From contig JAVLRN010000001.1 of the NCBI GenBank assembly GCA_032821775.1, forward strand, positions 4,650,001-4,714,000: a stretch of 64,000 nucleotides of DNA, read 5' to 3'. This DNA comes from Sanguinoderma infundibulare. Lineage: Eukaryota > Basidiomycota > Agaricomycetes > Polyporales > Polyporaceae. The notes under the pieces were generated by a model, which was not told where the DNA came from, made no database searches, and worked only from the letters and a program-made list of their open reading frames with translations. Every line of letters starts with the position of its first letter. The first letter of the stretch is position 1. The position numbers and the translations under genes are program-made. Below, in pieces: positions 47,320 through 57,711 of the stretch.

Positions 47320-50194
47320 AAGTTGCTGCACGCATACGCGTGGAAGTTTGGCCGATGCGAGACCGCAACATGGGATCAAGTCAGCGCAGGCCGACGTGTG
47401 CCCGAAACCTTCCCTACCTGTGCCCGACCCCGTGCCAGAAGAGGCTAGAATTCTTCCGTTGAGGACGTGTGGAAGCCTCCATGCTGTACGCACCCGCAGT
47501 ATATCAGACATCCTGTCAGAAAAAATGGCAGTTCCGGATGAGCGGCGAAAGGAGCGGGCAAAGCAAGATGCGAGTCAGATTTTTCAACAAGCTGCAAATA
47601 ACAGGACACTCCCTCATGGCATGCTCTGTTTTCGCTTCTTCACGTTAAATGGCGAGCCTGCAAACCCGCAGCAGTGAAGGTAGGAGGCCTCTGTCTTGGT
47701 GAATTCACAGGACCGAACACTGTGAGAACCAAATCACTGCATCCGAAGATGTAACAAAACATCAGCAACAATTCACGCGCAAACCACCTTCCATACATGT
47801 GAATGGCAGTACACTGGTGGCCCGAGATCGGTCAGAACACGTACTGCGGCCAACATAACGCTGTAGAAGGCTCTGCGGAATCCATTCCTTACCGCGAGCC
47901 TGGATTGATGTAAGCTGTGCAATCTCGACCGTCACCGTGAACTGCCTAGCAAGCCCTGGGTTCGATAAAATGGAATTCGACCTCAGCGAGTCCTCCTTGA
48001 AAGATATGATAACGCACCGCATCCACACGTTAATTTGGGAATTGCTCTTCCTCTCGCTCGACGAAACCACGAGAAGAGATTGCAACGGGTCGCCGCTCGT
48101 CGCGCCTATCTGTCTAACCGTCATCGCGGACAGTCCGATGGTGATTCGGGCGAAGCTCGAGCCCGCGGCTTCCTTAGATGATCATGGCGAGGCCGATGGG
48201 TAGCACACGAGCGACCGTCATCGCTCCAGGCTGCTAGAAGACCGCGGTGCCTTGCCAAGTTTGCACGCCATTACGAGCGGAAATGATATCAGTCCTCTTC
48301 AAGACACAGCCTTAAGCTTGGGGTGTAGCTTACCTCTTCGTCACAGCTTAGGAGGACTGCGGCGGCGAAAGGGTGCCCAGCGGGGACTGGCAGTACATAG
48401 ATGCCAAGCCAGCACCTGTCGCAAGGGCGACGACATCGGAATTGGTGATGGAGGTAGACAAACCCATGACGTGCACACAGCTGATAGCTGTCGCTGTGTA
48501 GACATAAGGTTCGATGAAAGACGTCGAGCAGGTGGTCGAGATCTTACCGGTGATGACTACGGAAAGTCGGGTCTACCGTGGCCTCTATCGCGCCGTTAAA
48601 AAGCAGGGTCGCTAGAATCCTGAGCATGAGAACACGATTCGCTGTCGCAGGTAGCATGTATGGTGTCACTCACTCTTACAGTAGGATATCACCGTTTTGG
48701 AAAGCAAGCCAGAAATAAACCAGATTCCTCGTATATCTCCACGCTGAGAAACGTAAGCGTGCGGTCATGCCTGTCCTCGAAAAGGAAACGGCGAAGCCTT
48801 TCTCCCCGTATGAATTGCCTGTCGCAGAACGCACTCCCGTCTGGTAAAGACGAAAGAGTGTGACCATTTGCGTCGCTTTTCTACCTCTCGGAAACGGCGA
48901 TTTTTTGCGGCGTCGTGGTCGGAGTTCCGGCTCGGTACTAATAAAGATTAGCGGGCAAGCGGATCAATATGGGGCACCAGGATACAAGCTCACCAGCTGC
49001 AGACACTTCGTCCCAGCTTGCCACCGCCGGCGCGGAGTCATTGGGCCTTCTGGCCGAGGTCCGCGTCACCAGAACAGGGGAACGCGAGCTGTGGTGTGCA
49101 ATTGTTGAAGCTCACAAAATCATCACTCACCGTCGACCCACGCGTGTGCTTCGTTGGGTGCAGGAATTTCTGCAGTCGGGAGAAAGGCGAACTAGTTCTC
49201 TCGGGGAATATGGCGTTTCGGGGTGTACCTCCGAGTCAGCATCGAGAGCTAGTCAGTGAGTGATTCAGATGGCCCAATTCATCTTGCCCAACATCTCGGA
49301 CAAGTTGGCCAAGATCCGGCGGGTCGACGTCATACGACGTGAACAAAAGGATGAACGGCTGCGATAATACCGTTACACCGATCGTCGTTCGTGAGCACGC
49401 CGCAGGTCGAATATCATGAAAAAGCATACGCACCAGGGTCAGTTGACCGTCTGCGCCGCCCCTCGACCGTGGTGTGCGCGTAAACCATGTGGCGGTGTTA
49501 TGAATAGCTGATTGCTGCGGAGCCCAAGGGGCATAACAGCCAACATGGGTATGGAAGGAGAAAATCGTTGCAGTCAAAAGCGGCCGATGGTCATCGAAGA
49601 CGTCTGGGTGTATGCAGTGATCGTATTGACCGTCCGAGGTTCTGAGGCCAGTACACGTACAAGCTTTCCGACTTGAACAGTACCTCTTCTTTTCTTCCTT
49701 CCTTCCCATGAAGACCGCAGGTATGCCTACACATCCCTAGGATCTGTTGTATATTGCGGCCGCTGGACCCGTGTTTATGCAGTCTGGGTATCCTACTAGT
49801 CTTATGAGAGTTTGCGGTGTGCAGAGAAAGGTCTAAGAAGTACGCACCGTAGCACTCGGCGGCCGAGTGGTGAACGCCGTCTTGATGAACGCCGACCTGA
49901 TGATCATGCCCGCAGTCCAACGACGTCTGGCTCACGCATCCAGATAACAACAGAAAAGAGATCTCGGGGAGAAAGGCAGAGAGAGAATGATTTTGAGCTG
50001 GCTGTACGCATCATGGGCGGAGCGTTAGGATGCGTGTCGCGCGTCTACATGTGTTCATGTTCGGCCCGGAATTTCCGAGCACAAGTGGCTAACTTTTTCG
50101 CAGAGTCCTGCTAGACCGGCGCTGTTCAGGTGCTGCTCAAGAGTCTCAGGTGGAAAGGACTTACGGAGAACTGCTCTAATATAAGCACTTTCAT
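47320..50194. other. 2.9-kb stretch, no convincing gene
   Basis: A minus-strand frame at 47,762-48,124 (MTVRQIGATSGDPLQSLLVV...) looks coding-like and ends at a GTAAGG donor, but no family or partner exons are recognised. A short leader-like exon (MIIRSAFIKTAFTTRPPSAT, minus, near 49,900) ends at GTGCGTAC and resembles a mitochondrial presequence; its following exons are unclear. The interval also contains the array-unit remnant at 48,803-49,140. Confidence 0.4.
48803..49140. repeat. diverged relative of array-unit sequence upstream of EXO84
   Basis: Aligns in the same orientation with about 9,700-9,990 of the unit. Shared words include cagaacgcactcccg, gttccggctcggtact, aaagattagcgggcaag, gatacaagctca, cccagcttgccaccg and ggcgcggagtcattgg. 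Small insertions in the flank version (for example about 17 bp after gcgggcaag) separate the blocks. The copies are clearly older than the 15.5-kb amplification. Confidence 0.85.
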
Positions 50195-50394
50195 TCAGCG
50201 TTCTACCCTGGTGTTGTAGTCAAAACGCAAATATCCCTCGTAGTACTTCCGGTTCCGTGCTGACTGAGAGCGTACATAAAGCCTCCAGAACACATCCGAT
50301 AGCTGGACATCAAGTAATGCGCCCACAGAACGGCAGCAGCCCCAACAGCGGCGGCGCTGATTAAAGCCGTGCGCCCCGGGCCAGTCAAGTCCAT
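50195..50394 (-). CDS. possible 43-aa single-pass membrane peptide
   Basis: Exon 1 at 50,276-50,394 gives MDLTGPGRTALISAAAVGAA..., with a hydrophobic segment (about residues 10-29) followed by a Tyr/Met/Ser-rich end. A 67-bp intron (50,208-50,274; GTACGC...CACCAG, with a TTGACTAC branch-like site) joins a 4-codon last exon ending at 50,195. Without splicing the frame gives 63 aa. It might be a small mitochondrial or ER membrane protein. There is no homology I can name, so this is a hypothesis. Confidence 0.3.
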
Positions 50395-50990
50395 TGTGTC
50401 GCTGTCTCCCCCCGATTGGAAAGATATATCAGTGGGCCTCAGATGCTATTGCATCCGCGCCGCGAGGCTCTCAGTCGACGAAAGCGGGGCTATGTCAAAC
50501 CATGGCTATGCAGGAATTTGAGAACGAGTGCGTAACCAGACGGCCATGGATCCCGACATGGGAATCGCCGTGGTCACCAGGTGGACGGTGAGCGTGATGG
50601 CTTGGCAAAGCGCATGGACATCCATCGTGCAGATGGTCCTGGGCGCTGCTCAGAGGGCATCATCTTTGAGGTGTGTAAAGTGAAGAAAGTATTGAACTCG
50701 TATGCCCTGGAGCATGGCACAGGTGCCTGTTGGGAGACGCGAAAGCTGCTCAGTCGTGACTGGGAACGTTGATCAACAGAGCACAAGAGAGCGATACGAA
50801 CCTAGCATCGCGGCGCGCTCGTCCGCCTCGTTGACTTAAGTAAAGGCTTCCGGCGACGGACAGTTGAGCGTGGGTAGACGTGATGGTACATAATAGCTAG
50901 CACGACGGCATGAGATGTTTTATACTTCTCTAGCACCGATGAACGCAGCTTTTTTTCGTCACCTGTGCTCATTTACGCGAGACTATAGCT
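50395..50990. other. intergenic stretch, no gene seen
   Basis: No recognisable coding or RNA gene. AT-rich towards 50,990, which is the 3' side of RidA. Confidence 0.5.
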
Positions 50991-51654
50991 TTATTTAGTA
51001 CGTCGCCCACGGCGTATCCCATTACGCGACACAGACCTGACGATAGCCTCGATCTCGAAAAGCGCATCGAGGGGCAAACACGCGACCTGGACCGCGGAAC
51101 GCGCGGGCTTGTGGTTCCCGAAGAACTCGGCGTAGATCGCATTCACGGGTTTGAAGTTGTCCATGTTGTAGAGGAACACCTGCCAGCAAAGCATCCACAT
51201 TCAACATACGGCCAGCATACAAGGGGGAACATGAAGGAAGAGAAAAGGACGCACAGTGGTCTTCACAACCTTGCCCAGCTCCGCTCCGCCGGCCTCCACG
51301 ACTGCCTGGAGGTTCTCCAGAGCCTTCCTCGCTTGAGCCTCCACGCCGCCCTCAACCTGAATCGCAAATCCCCCATGTGAGAACGACAACATAGCGGAAG
51401 TCTATTTGATGGATGCTTCGCGATCACTGACCAGCTTGCCGGTGGACGGGTCCAAGCGAAGAGATCCCGAGCAGAAGAGCAGGTTGCCGACCTTGATCGC
51501 CTGGTTGTATGGGCCCACCGCGGCAGGCGCGTCTGTACAGAACGTAACGCGTATGCCAACATCGGCTCAGACTTTATCGCGAACGCAACTGCTGAAGGTT
51601 GGGCTAATTGGAGGTGGAGACGGGGATGAGCGACGGGTGGGTGTTGGTGCTCAT
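50991..51654 (-). CDS. RidA/YjgF family enamine-imine deaminase
   Basis: RidA proteins hydrolyse reactive 2-aminoacrylate and related enamines/imines produced by PLP enzymes. Exons (minus): 51,609-51,654; 51,432-51,532; 51,255-51,356; 50,991-51,179, giving 145 aa. Signatures: NAPAAVGPYNQAIKVGNLLF, GSLRLDPSTGKL, VFLYNMDNFKPVNAIYAEFF and PARSAVQVACLP...EIEAI, which includes the substrate-binding Arg of PARS. The last codons extend about 16 residues beyond the usual EIEAIA end. Oddity: exon 1 ends TCC A, and the intron then begins ATTAGC rather than GT; every other junction is canonical. Either an unusual donor is used, the site is mutated, or there is a sequence error. Unspliced, translation stops after 16 codons. 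Confidence 0.85.
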
Positions 51655-51884
51655 CGTTCGATGTCGTTGGAGTTGGTCTTGAATCTGCAGAGACAGCAGG
51701 GGCTTCCTGGCCAAGCACGCACGGAAAGCTGCGATGGGGCGAGATAATGACAGAAAGGGGCGCGAGGCAGCCTGCAGCATGAATTGGACAAACAAGTTGA
51801 AGGTCGACATCAGATGCAAGTCAGAGCGATATCGTATCAAGGTCAGTCATCGCCATGTGAGTAATACCGCTTTTTAAAAGTAAC

Positions 51885-51981
51885 TCTATGTTAGTGTATC
51901 GGATAGTACGCGCGCCTGTCATCGTAGTCTTGCTATCTTGGATGAACGCGCGAAAGCGGGGTTCGACTCCCCGACAGAGAG
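51885..51981 (+). tRNA. tRNA-Asp (GTC) with 25-nt intron
   Basis: A cloverleaf can be drawn. Acceptor stem tctatgt / acagaga (51,885-51,891 with 51,974-51,980), with one A4-G69 mismatch. U8, A9. D stem gtgt/acgc with loop atcggatagt. Anticodon stem CGCGC/GCGCG with loop c-t-GTC-a-[intron]-c. Intron tcgtagtcttgctatcttggatgaa lies after position 37, the standard place. Variable loop aaag; T arm cgggg-ttcgact-ccccg. The discriminator G73 and U1-A72 pair fit eukaryotic tRNA-Asp. The 5' leader agtaac and 3' trailer gttact would extend the acceptor stem by six further pairs. A T6 terminator follows at 52,004. Confidence 0.85.
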
Positions 51982-52003
51982 TTACTTGACGTTGGCGGTT
52001 ACG

Positions 52004-52009
52004 TTTTTT
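52004..52009 (+). terminator. RNA polymerase III terminator for tRNA-Asp
   Basis: Run of six T residues 23 nt after the mature tRNA 3' end, the usual Pol III stop. Confidence 0.7.
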
Positions 52010-52134
52010 GTACATTTCACTATTGTGTTCGGGGTTGGGTGCCTCACTCAATGACCTCCCTGTGTCGTGAGTTTTTCCCTTCAAGAAATTCTCGCAATCG
52101 CCAGATTTCCCGAAACTCATAATCTGATGATATT

Positions 52135-53873
52135 CTAGACACCAATTCCAGTTGCCCATTCCTGCACCGCTACTCTATCTCCAACCTTGACGATACCATC
52201 CCCACCTACCACAGCATTACACCCAAAGCACGGCTTGCTCATGCGCGCGGGGTCCCTATTTGTACGAAACTTCAACAGGACCTTGTAAGGTACAGCCGCA
52301 TCACGCGCGCCAGTTGCGGTATCGACATTCGGCAGCTGCTCCACCATCACGCCATGGATGGATTCCGTTAGCACAAAAGAGTTAGACACAACGCAGGAAT
52401 GACGCACAAGACACCGTGAGCACTTCGACACTAGCAAGAACTTGCCGCTGCGGGCATCTTCGGGAGAGGTTTCGGACGAGCGGATGACGATTCGCCGCCA
52501 CATATCCTCCGCGAAGGGCACCCCGGAGCCCTTGAACACGATATTCGGGCGGAACCTGTTGTCCGCGTCACGTCTGGCACTACACCTCTAGAGCGCTTCC
52601 CGACTTACCGCTCGATCTTGACGTCACCATCGCGCCACCTCTCGCGGTCAAACTGGCCGATGCGTGCCTCTGGGCTGTCGTCTGTCGCATACGCGCTGAC
52701 GACGCGCCGGACCTCCTGCAAGCTCTCCTCGCTCGCGACCAGGAAAGGGTACCCGTCCTGGAATACGGCGGACGCCTTCAGGTCCGGGTACGCGTGGGTC
52801 GGCGGGCAAGGACGGACACGGGGCCCCTTCATCACGAGGTGGACCGGTCGCCCGAAGTATTGCGAGAGGACATCCGAGGGCGAACGACCGTCGCTGTCGA
52901 GTGATGAGCAGACGTAGCCTTGAACCTGGAAGATCTTGAACATCACGCATTCGTCGATGCTGTTGCGGACAGATCAGGATCATGTTGTGTTGCCCAAGGA
53001 AATGACGTACATAGGCCAGTTGGCCAGGATATCTGGCGTCGGGTTCAGAGGAACCGAGAACGCCTCGCAACCGGAATCTTCGGGGAAGGAGACCACTAAC
53101 CGTCCGCCGTAGGGCGATTCAGGGTCGGGTTCTACCTGGGGTGTGATGAGCACCATCTGTGTTAGATATCAGCCAGAAGTTCTACCGTGACGCATTTGAA
53201 CGGCGCTGACCTTGGCCACCTCTCGAGCTGTGATTATCGCATGCGAGTCCTGTTCGACGATGCACCATTTCCGATCGTTCTAGGACGCAAAACAAAACAA
53301 ATGAGTCAATAGCGCCGAGCGTCTGAGAAGCAGGCCAACCGAGCGCCGCTTGCGGCGTGGTGTGCGTGTGACCACGTAGCGAGGACGGAGACAAGAAAAG
53401 CGAGGAAGACGTACTTCGAGGCCCTCCGGGGTATATCGCCATGCCTGTACAGAACTCCCGCGACAGCTCTGAAAATGTGCGATCAGGCACCGTGGACGTG
53501 TGGGAGGATATGGTGGAGAGTGGGCTGGACGCACCTTGATTGGGTGGACGAGGATCTTCGAGACCCTCACGTCTCCCACCTCGAACGGCACTGAAATTTC
53601 ACGATCTAATGTGAATCCGTTGGCGATGCCGTTGCTCTTGCCACTGCCGTTCTGCAACGTGGCGAGGTCGTCCTTCAGCAGTTCAGGTGGGCACACGCCG
53701 GGCCCAGCTGGCCTCCCGTTGGCCACAGCCTGCCGAGCTTTGGCTTGAGCATGAGACTGTCTGAAGAGGCCCCAGAGGATGCCCGTGAGGCCAAGGAGGA
53801 GGATGGAGAACGTCCATGCCCGCTGAGAGACGGAGTCGTCAACGAAGTCGAACAAGGTTGGAAACCTGCTCAT
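52135..53873 (-). CDS. MOSC-domain protein, mARC-like (paralogue 1)
   Basis: Seven exons (minus): 53,535-53,873; 53,415-53,468; 53,211-53,279; 53,011-53,156; 52,609-52,959; 52,408-52,555; 52,135-52,335, giving 435 aa. An N-terminal membrane anchor (WTFSILLLGLTGILWGLFRQ, about residues 19-38) is followed by a MOSC N-terminal beta-barrel domain (VRVSKILVHPIK ... CIVEQDSHAIITAR) and the catalytic MOSC domain. The latter has FRPNIVFKGSG-PFAED-W, KCSRC (Cys365/Cys368, the region of the Mo-ligand Cys in mARC enzymes) and KPCFGCNAV. mARC proteins are outer-mitochondrial-membrane molybdenum enzymes that reduce N-hydroxylated substrates; that role is inferred. Intron 6 (52,336-52,407, 72 bp) is in phase with no stop, so its retention would insert 24 residues. 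Tandem paralogue of the gene at 54,286-56,006. Confidence 0.88.
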
Positions 53874-53940
53874 GAGTGGGAACACACAAATGATGGTGGG
53901 CGGCCAGCGGCAGCAAATGGAAGCGCCCCAATTTGGCGCT

Positions 53941-54285
53941 AATCATCGGCTGTTGCCGGTGACATACTGAACGCCGACGTCATTCAACAAAACATCAATA
54001 CGCATAAATCCCCTTCAGGGCTTGCCAATTTATGTGCACACAAAATTTGAGAAAAGAGGTCACTGGTGTGGTTCAATACTGATACAGGTCCCAAGTGAAA
54101 ATCGTAAGATCATTATGGAAACACACTTGACATGGAGTAACGGCCCTGGCCATAGCAAACCAAAAGTGCGAAGTACAAAATACCATCAAAACGCCAGTGT
54201 CTAAAGGGCAACAATCCAATCAGCAGAAATAAGGACACGGCTTTACCTGGCAGTTAAGTCTTAACGCAGATCCAAACGATAAGCA
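53941..54285. other. AT-rich spacer between the two MOSC genes
   Basis: No gene seen. It holds the promoter side of paralogue 1 and the 3' end of paralogue 2, both on the minus strand. Confidence 0.6.
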
Positions 54286-56006
54286 CTATACCCCAATGCC
54301 ACTCGCCCACTCTTTCACCTCAATCCTGTCTCCAACTCTGACGATACCTTCCCCGCCCGCGACCGCATTGCACCCAAAGCACGGCTTGGTCAAATTCGCG
54401 GGGTCCTTGTTCTGTCGGAACTTCAACAGCACCTTGTAAGGCACCGCGGCATCGCGCTTGCCCGTCGCAATGTCAACGTTCGGCAGCTGCCACCGCTCCA
54501 GTCAGTGAGCACAACCAAGAGTCGCAACGGAAGGAAAACTCAGGCTCTAACAACGCACCAGACAACGCGCGCACTTCGACACGAGCGAGAACGTGCGCGA
54601 CTCTTCCGAGACGTCTTCGGAGCCGGGGTCGGACGGTCGGATGACGATTCGGCGCCACATGTCCTCCGCGAAGGGCAACCCCGAGCCCTTGAGCACGATA
54701 TTTGGACGGAATCTGTGTCGGGGTACACGAATGATCAGACCACAAGCATCATGGAAGAAGAAACACTGCACTTACCGCTCGATCGGCACGGCTTCGTGGC
54801 CCCACCGCTCGCGGTCGAGCATCCCGATGTGCGCCGCCGGGCTGTCGCTCGTCGCGTACGCGCTGACCGCGCGCGCGACCTCCTGCAAGCTCTCCTCGCT
54901 CGCGATCAGGAACGGGTACAGGTCCTGGAACACCGCTGACGCTTTCAGGTCCGGGTACGCCTGCGTCGTAAGGCACGGCCGGACGCGCGGGCCTTTCATG
55001 ATCAGGTGCACGGGCTGCTCGAGGTACTGCGAGAGGATCTCCGATGGCGAGCGGCCCCCGTCGAGCGAGGGGCAGACGTAGCCTTGGACCTGGAAGACGT
55101 TGAACATCATGCAGTCGTCCATGCTGTCAAGACGGAAATATCAGGGTGCTGGCAAAGCCGGTTGAGGGAACGCGACGTACACGGGCCAGTTGGCGATGAC
55201 GTCCGGGCCGGGGGCAAGAGGTACCGAGAACGTCTCGCAACCCGACCCTTCCGGGAAGGAGACGACCAATCGCCCGCTGTATGGCGACGCTGGGTCGGGT
55301 TCTATCCGGGGCGCGATGAGCACCAGCTGCAAAACAAGTTAGCTGAATGATCTACTTAGGGGCTCGCATGAGACTCGCCTTAGGGGCTTCTCTGGCGGTA
55401 ATGATTGCGTACGACTCTTGTTCGACGACGCACCATATCCTATCATACTGCGACAGACGCAAGCACATCAGTCAGTACGTCACCGGGGAATTGAGAGGGC
55501 TGCATGACGTGTCCCGATGTTGACTAGAGGCACCGCTGCAGAAATTTAGCGTCCGGGCGCCTTCCGGGACGACTCGGACGGAGAACGCGAAGAATGCAGA
55601 GAGAGGGGTGGGCGGCAAGACATACTTCAAGACCCTCGAGCGTGTACCGCGACGACTGAACGGACGTTCCGCGACAGCTCTGGGTCGATGTGAGAATCGT
55701 GGAACCGCCGATACAGTAAACTGGACGCACCTTGATGGGGTGGACGAGGATCTTCGAAACCCTCACGTCGCCCACCTCGAACGGCACGGTAATTTCCCGG
55801 TCGAAGTCTAGTACATCCTTCAGTCGTTGAGGTAAGCACGGAGGCCTCCCCTTGTCCACACTGCGCCGCCCGAAGTGAGGTGACCGTCTGAAGAAAGCGT
55901 ACAGAATGACTATCACCACGAGGAGGAAGAGAAAGACCGCAACCGCTCGAGAGGAAGACGAGCAGGTGAACCAGTAATCCACGAAATCGGAAGTTGAGAA
56001 GATCAT
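54286..56006 (-). CDS. MOSC-domain protein, mARC-like (paralogue 2)
   Basis: Seven exons (minus): 55,731-56,006; 55,626-55,679; 55,379-55,447; 55,181-55,326; 54,776-55,123; 54,559-54,712; 54,286-54,486, giving 415 aa. Same layout as paralogue 1: membrane anchor (VAVFLFLLVVIVILYAFF, about residues 23-40), MOSC N domain, MOSC domain with FRPNIVLKGSGLPFAEDMW, KCARC (Cys345/Cys348) and KPCFGCNAV. All six intron positions and phases are shared with paralogue 1. Exons 2, 3, 4 and 7 have identical lengths (54, 69, 146 and 201 nt), which proves a tandem duplication. Intron 3 (55,327-55,378) uses a GC donor (GCGAGT) where paralogue 1 has GT. The N-terminal linker is shorter than in paralogue 1. Confidence 0.88.
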
Positions 56007-56169
56007 GGTTGCGGAGACAGTGACGTAGAGGGGCGGCTACCATATAAATGGTGTATCGCTGGTTGCCCGATTAATACGGAACACCGCTTTCAGTTTCTTC
56101 ATCCGTTCAAGCGCATCTTGTTCGGAAGGTACAAAATAAAGTCAGCTCGAAAGCGACAGACAGACGAGA

Positions 56170-57184
56170 TCAACGAGCCTGGTGCGATTGGAAATCTCGT
56201 GACCATTGCGCATTGCCTGGACTTTGCACCTGTATGTACCGTACATTCCCCTCCGATTCAACCGAGATACTACAACAGTCGCAGCAGCGTGATCTTTCAA
56301 AGCCAATCTCTATGCGATGTCTACACGAGTCAAATTCATCCATCAGTACTTTTCGATGCAAAACGCCCATGTCAATACTTACAACCTTCTAAGTCTCGTC
56401 CCCGGTCGAGGATGACCATGCATCGACCTCCATCCGCACCTCGATATTCCGCTGTCTCGCCGCTTCCAAGCCCTCTCCTCGTACGCTGAAATGGAGCCGC
56501 TTCAGGTTGGGGAACGCGCGGTACCAAGAGCTGACATCGAATTCACAACGATAGGGAATATGGTAGTGGAACTCCTCGACGTGAGGAAACGGCGGATCCA
56601 AAGCGTCCCGGGTGAGCATGTCATAATGGACTTCCAGATGGCGCAACATTCCAATTGACGGTTCTAGGCATTGAGCGAGGCCGAGGAACTCGGGCCGCGA
56701 ATGCTCCTTCGTGCCCCACGTTGGGCCGAGTAGTCGGGCGGAAACCAGGCGCGCTTGTATTCGCGTCAGGATATCGTCAAAAACGGGCTGTTTGAATACT
56801 CGTCAGCATTGGGAGGATATCAGTCGATGAGTGGCGGGCTCGTACAAGTCGCAAATGTTTCAGGTGAGAGAACTTGGGGAGAAGGTCCCAAACGACGTAG
56901 ACCGACTTGGACTCGTGCATCTCCCCGTCGCACAGGTCGAGGATGACGCTTTGGACGAGGTCATAGAGCATGCCGTCTCCCATGTTGATGTAGGCTAGGA
57001 ACGAGGCCAGTTTTCCCGCATTGGTGAAGGGAACGATGCACTGGAGAAGGACCCGAGGGCTATTGCGGTGCAGCGCGCGACATGTGCGCGCCATAGTGGA
57101 CACCGTCGACGGAGATGCCAACGCACTCTCCATGATCAGAACGAACACGTCGAGGTTGAGCAGCGGGCGTACGATGGTCGACAT
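56170..57184 (-). CDS. F-box protein
   Basis: Start at 57,184: MSTIVRPLLNLDVFVLIMES. The F-box lies at about residues 6-45 (LLNLDVFVLIM ... TVSTMARTCRALHRNSPRVL), where it would bind Skp1 in an SCF ubiquitin ligase. The remainder has leucine-rich-repeat-like segments (FSHLKHLRL, MLRHLEVHYDML, FPHVEEFHYHI, FPNLKRLHFSV). Exons: 56,846-57,184; 56,440-56,787; and probably 56,170-56,388 after a 51-bp intron (GTGCGG...ACTTAG), giving 301 aa. If the last intron is not used, the protein ends at 56,389. Basidiomycetes carry large F-box families with unknown substrates. An ATG 13 codons further upstream is also in frame. Confidence 0.7.
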
Positions 57185-57223
57185 TCTAGCAAAACAGTTC
57201 TGTAAGCAACGCGCGACGTGCAT

Positions 57224-57711
57224 GGTGAGTGACCTGGACTTACTGGCCTGATAGGAAGAAAGTGATGAGGGGGCAACGAAACCCGCCCTAGCCCCCAGCT
57301 CTTAGTCGATACGCTAGCGATTAGTTCTATCAGATAACTCGGGCGTGCGAACAGCGACGTACTTGCTTCGATATTCGCCCAACGCATGGCACAAAAGCCG
57401 TAATCGCCAACGGCCTCCAGCGATGATATCGATAGCTTCCTTGGCAGCTTCCATATTCCGCTCTAAACATCACGCCAATAATCTCATTTATCCGGCGTAC
57501 TTTGGTCCAAAAGACTCCTCGACGAGCAGCTCCAGGAGGCAACGTTCAAGCAGAAACTGTTGCCAGGGATCGGAACTCCGTTCGATCTTCTGGACTTCTA
57601 ATCGCCAACCTGCTGGGACGTCCACTCAAATCACGTTGTTCAACAGCGCCCTGGAAATGTTACAACGGGTACAAGACAGTCTTCTTCGCTTTCTCTTCCC
57701 ACACGTCGGCA
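57224..57711. other. intergenic region between F-box and Pin1 genes
   Basis: No recognisable gene on either strand; it should contain the F-box promoter and the Pin1 3' end. Confidence 0.6.
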
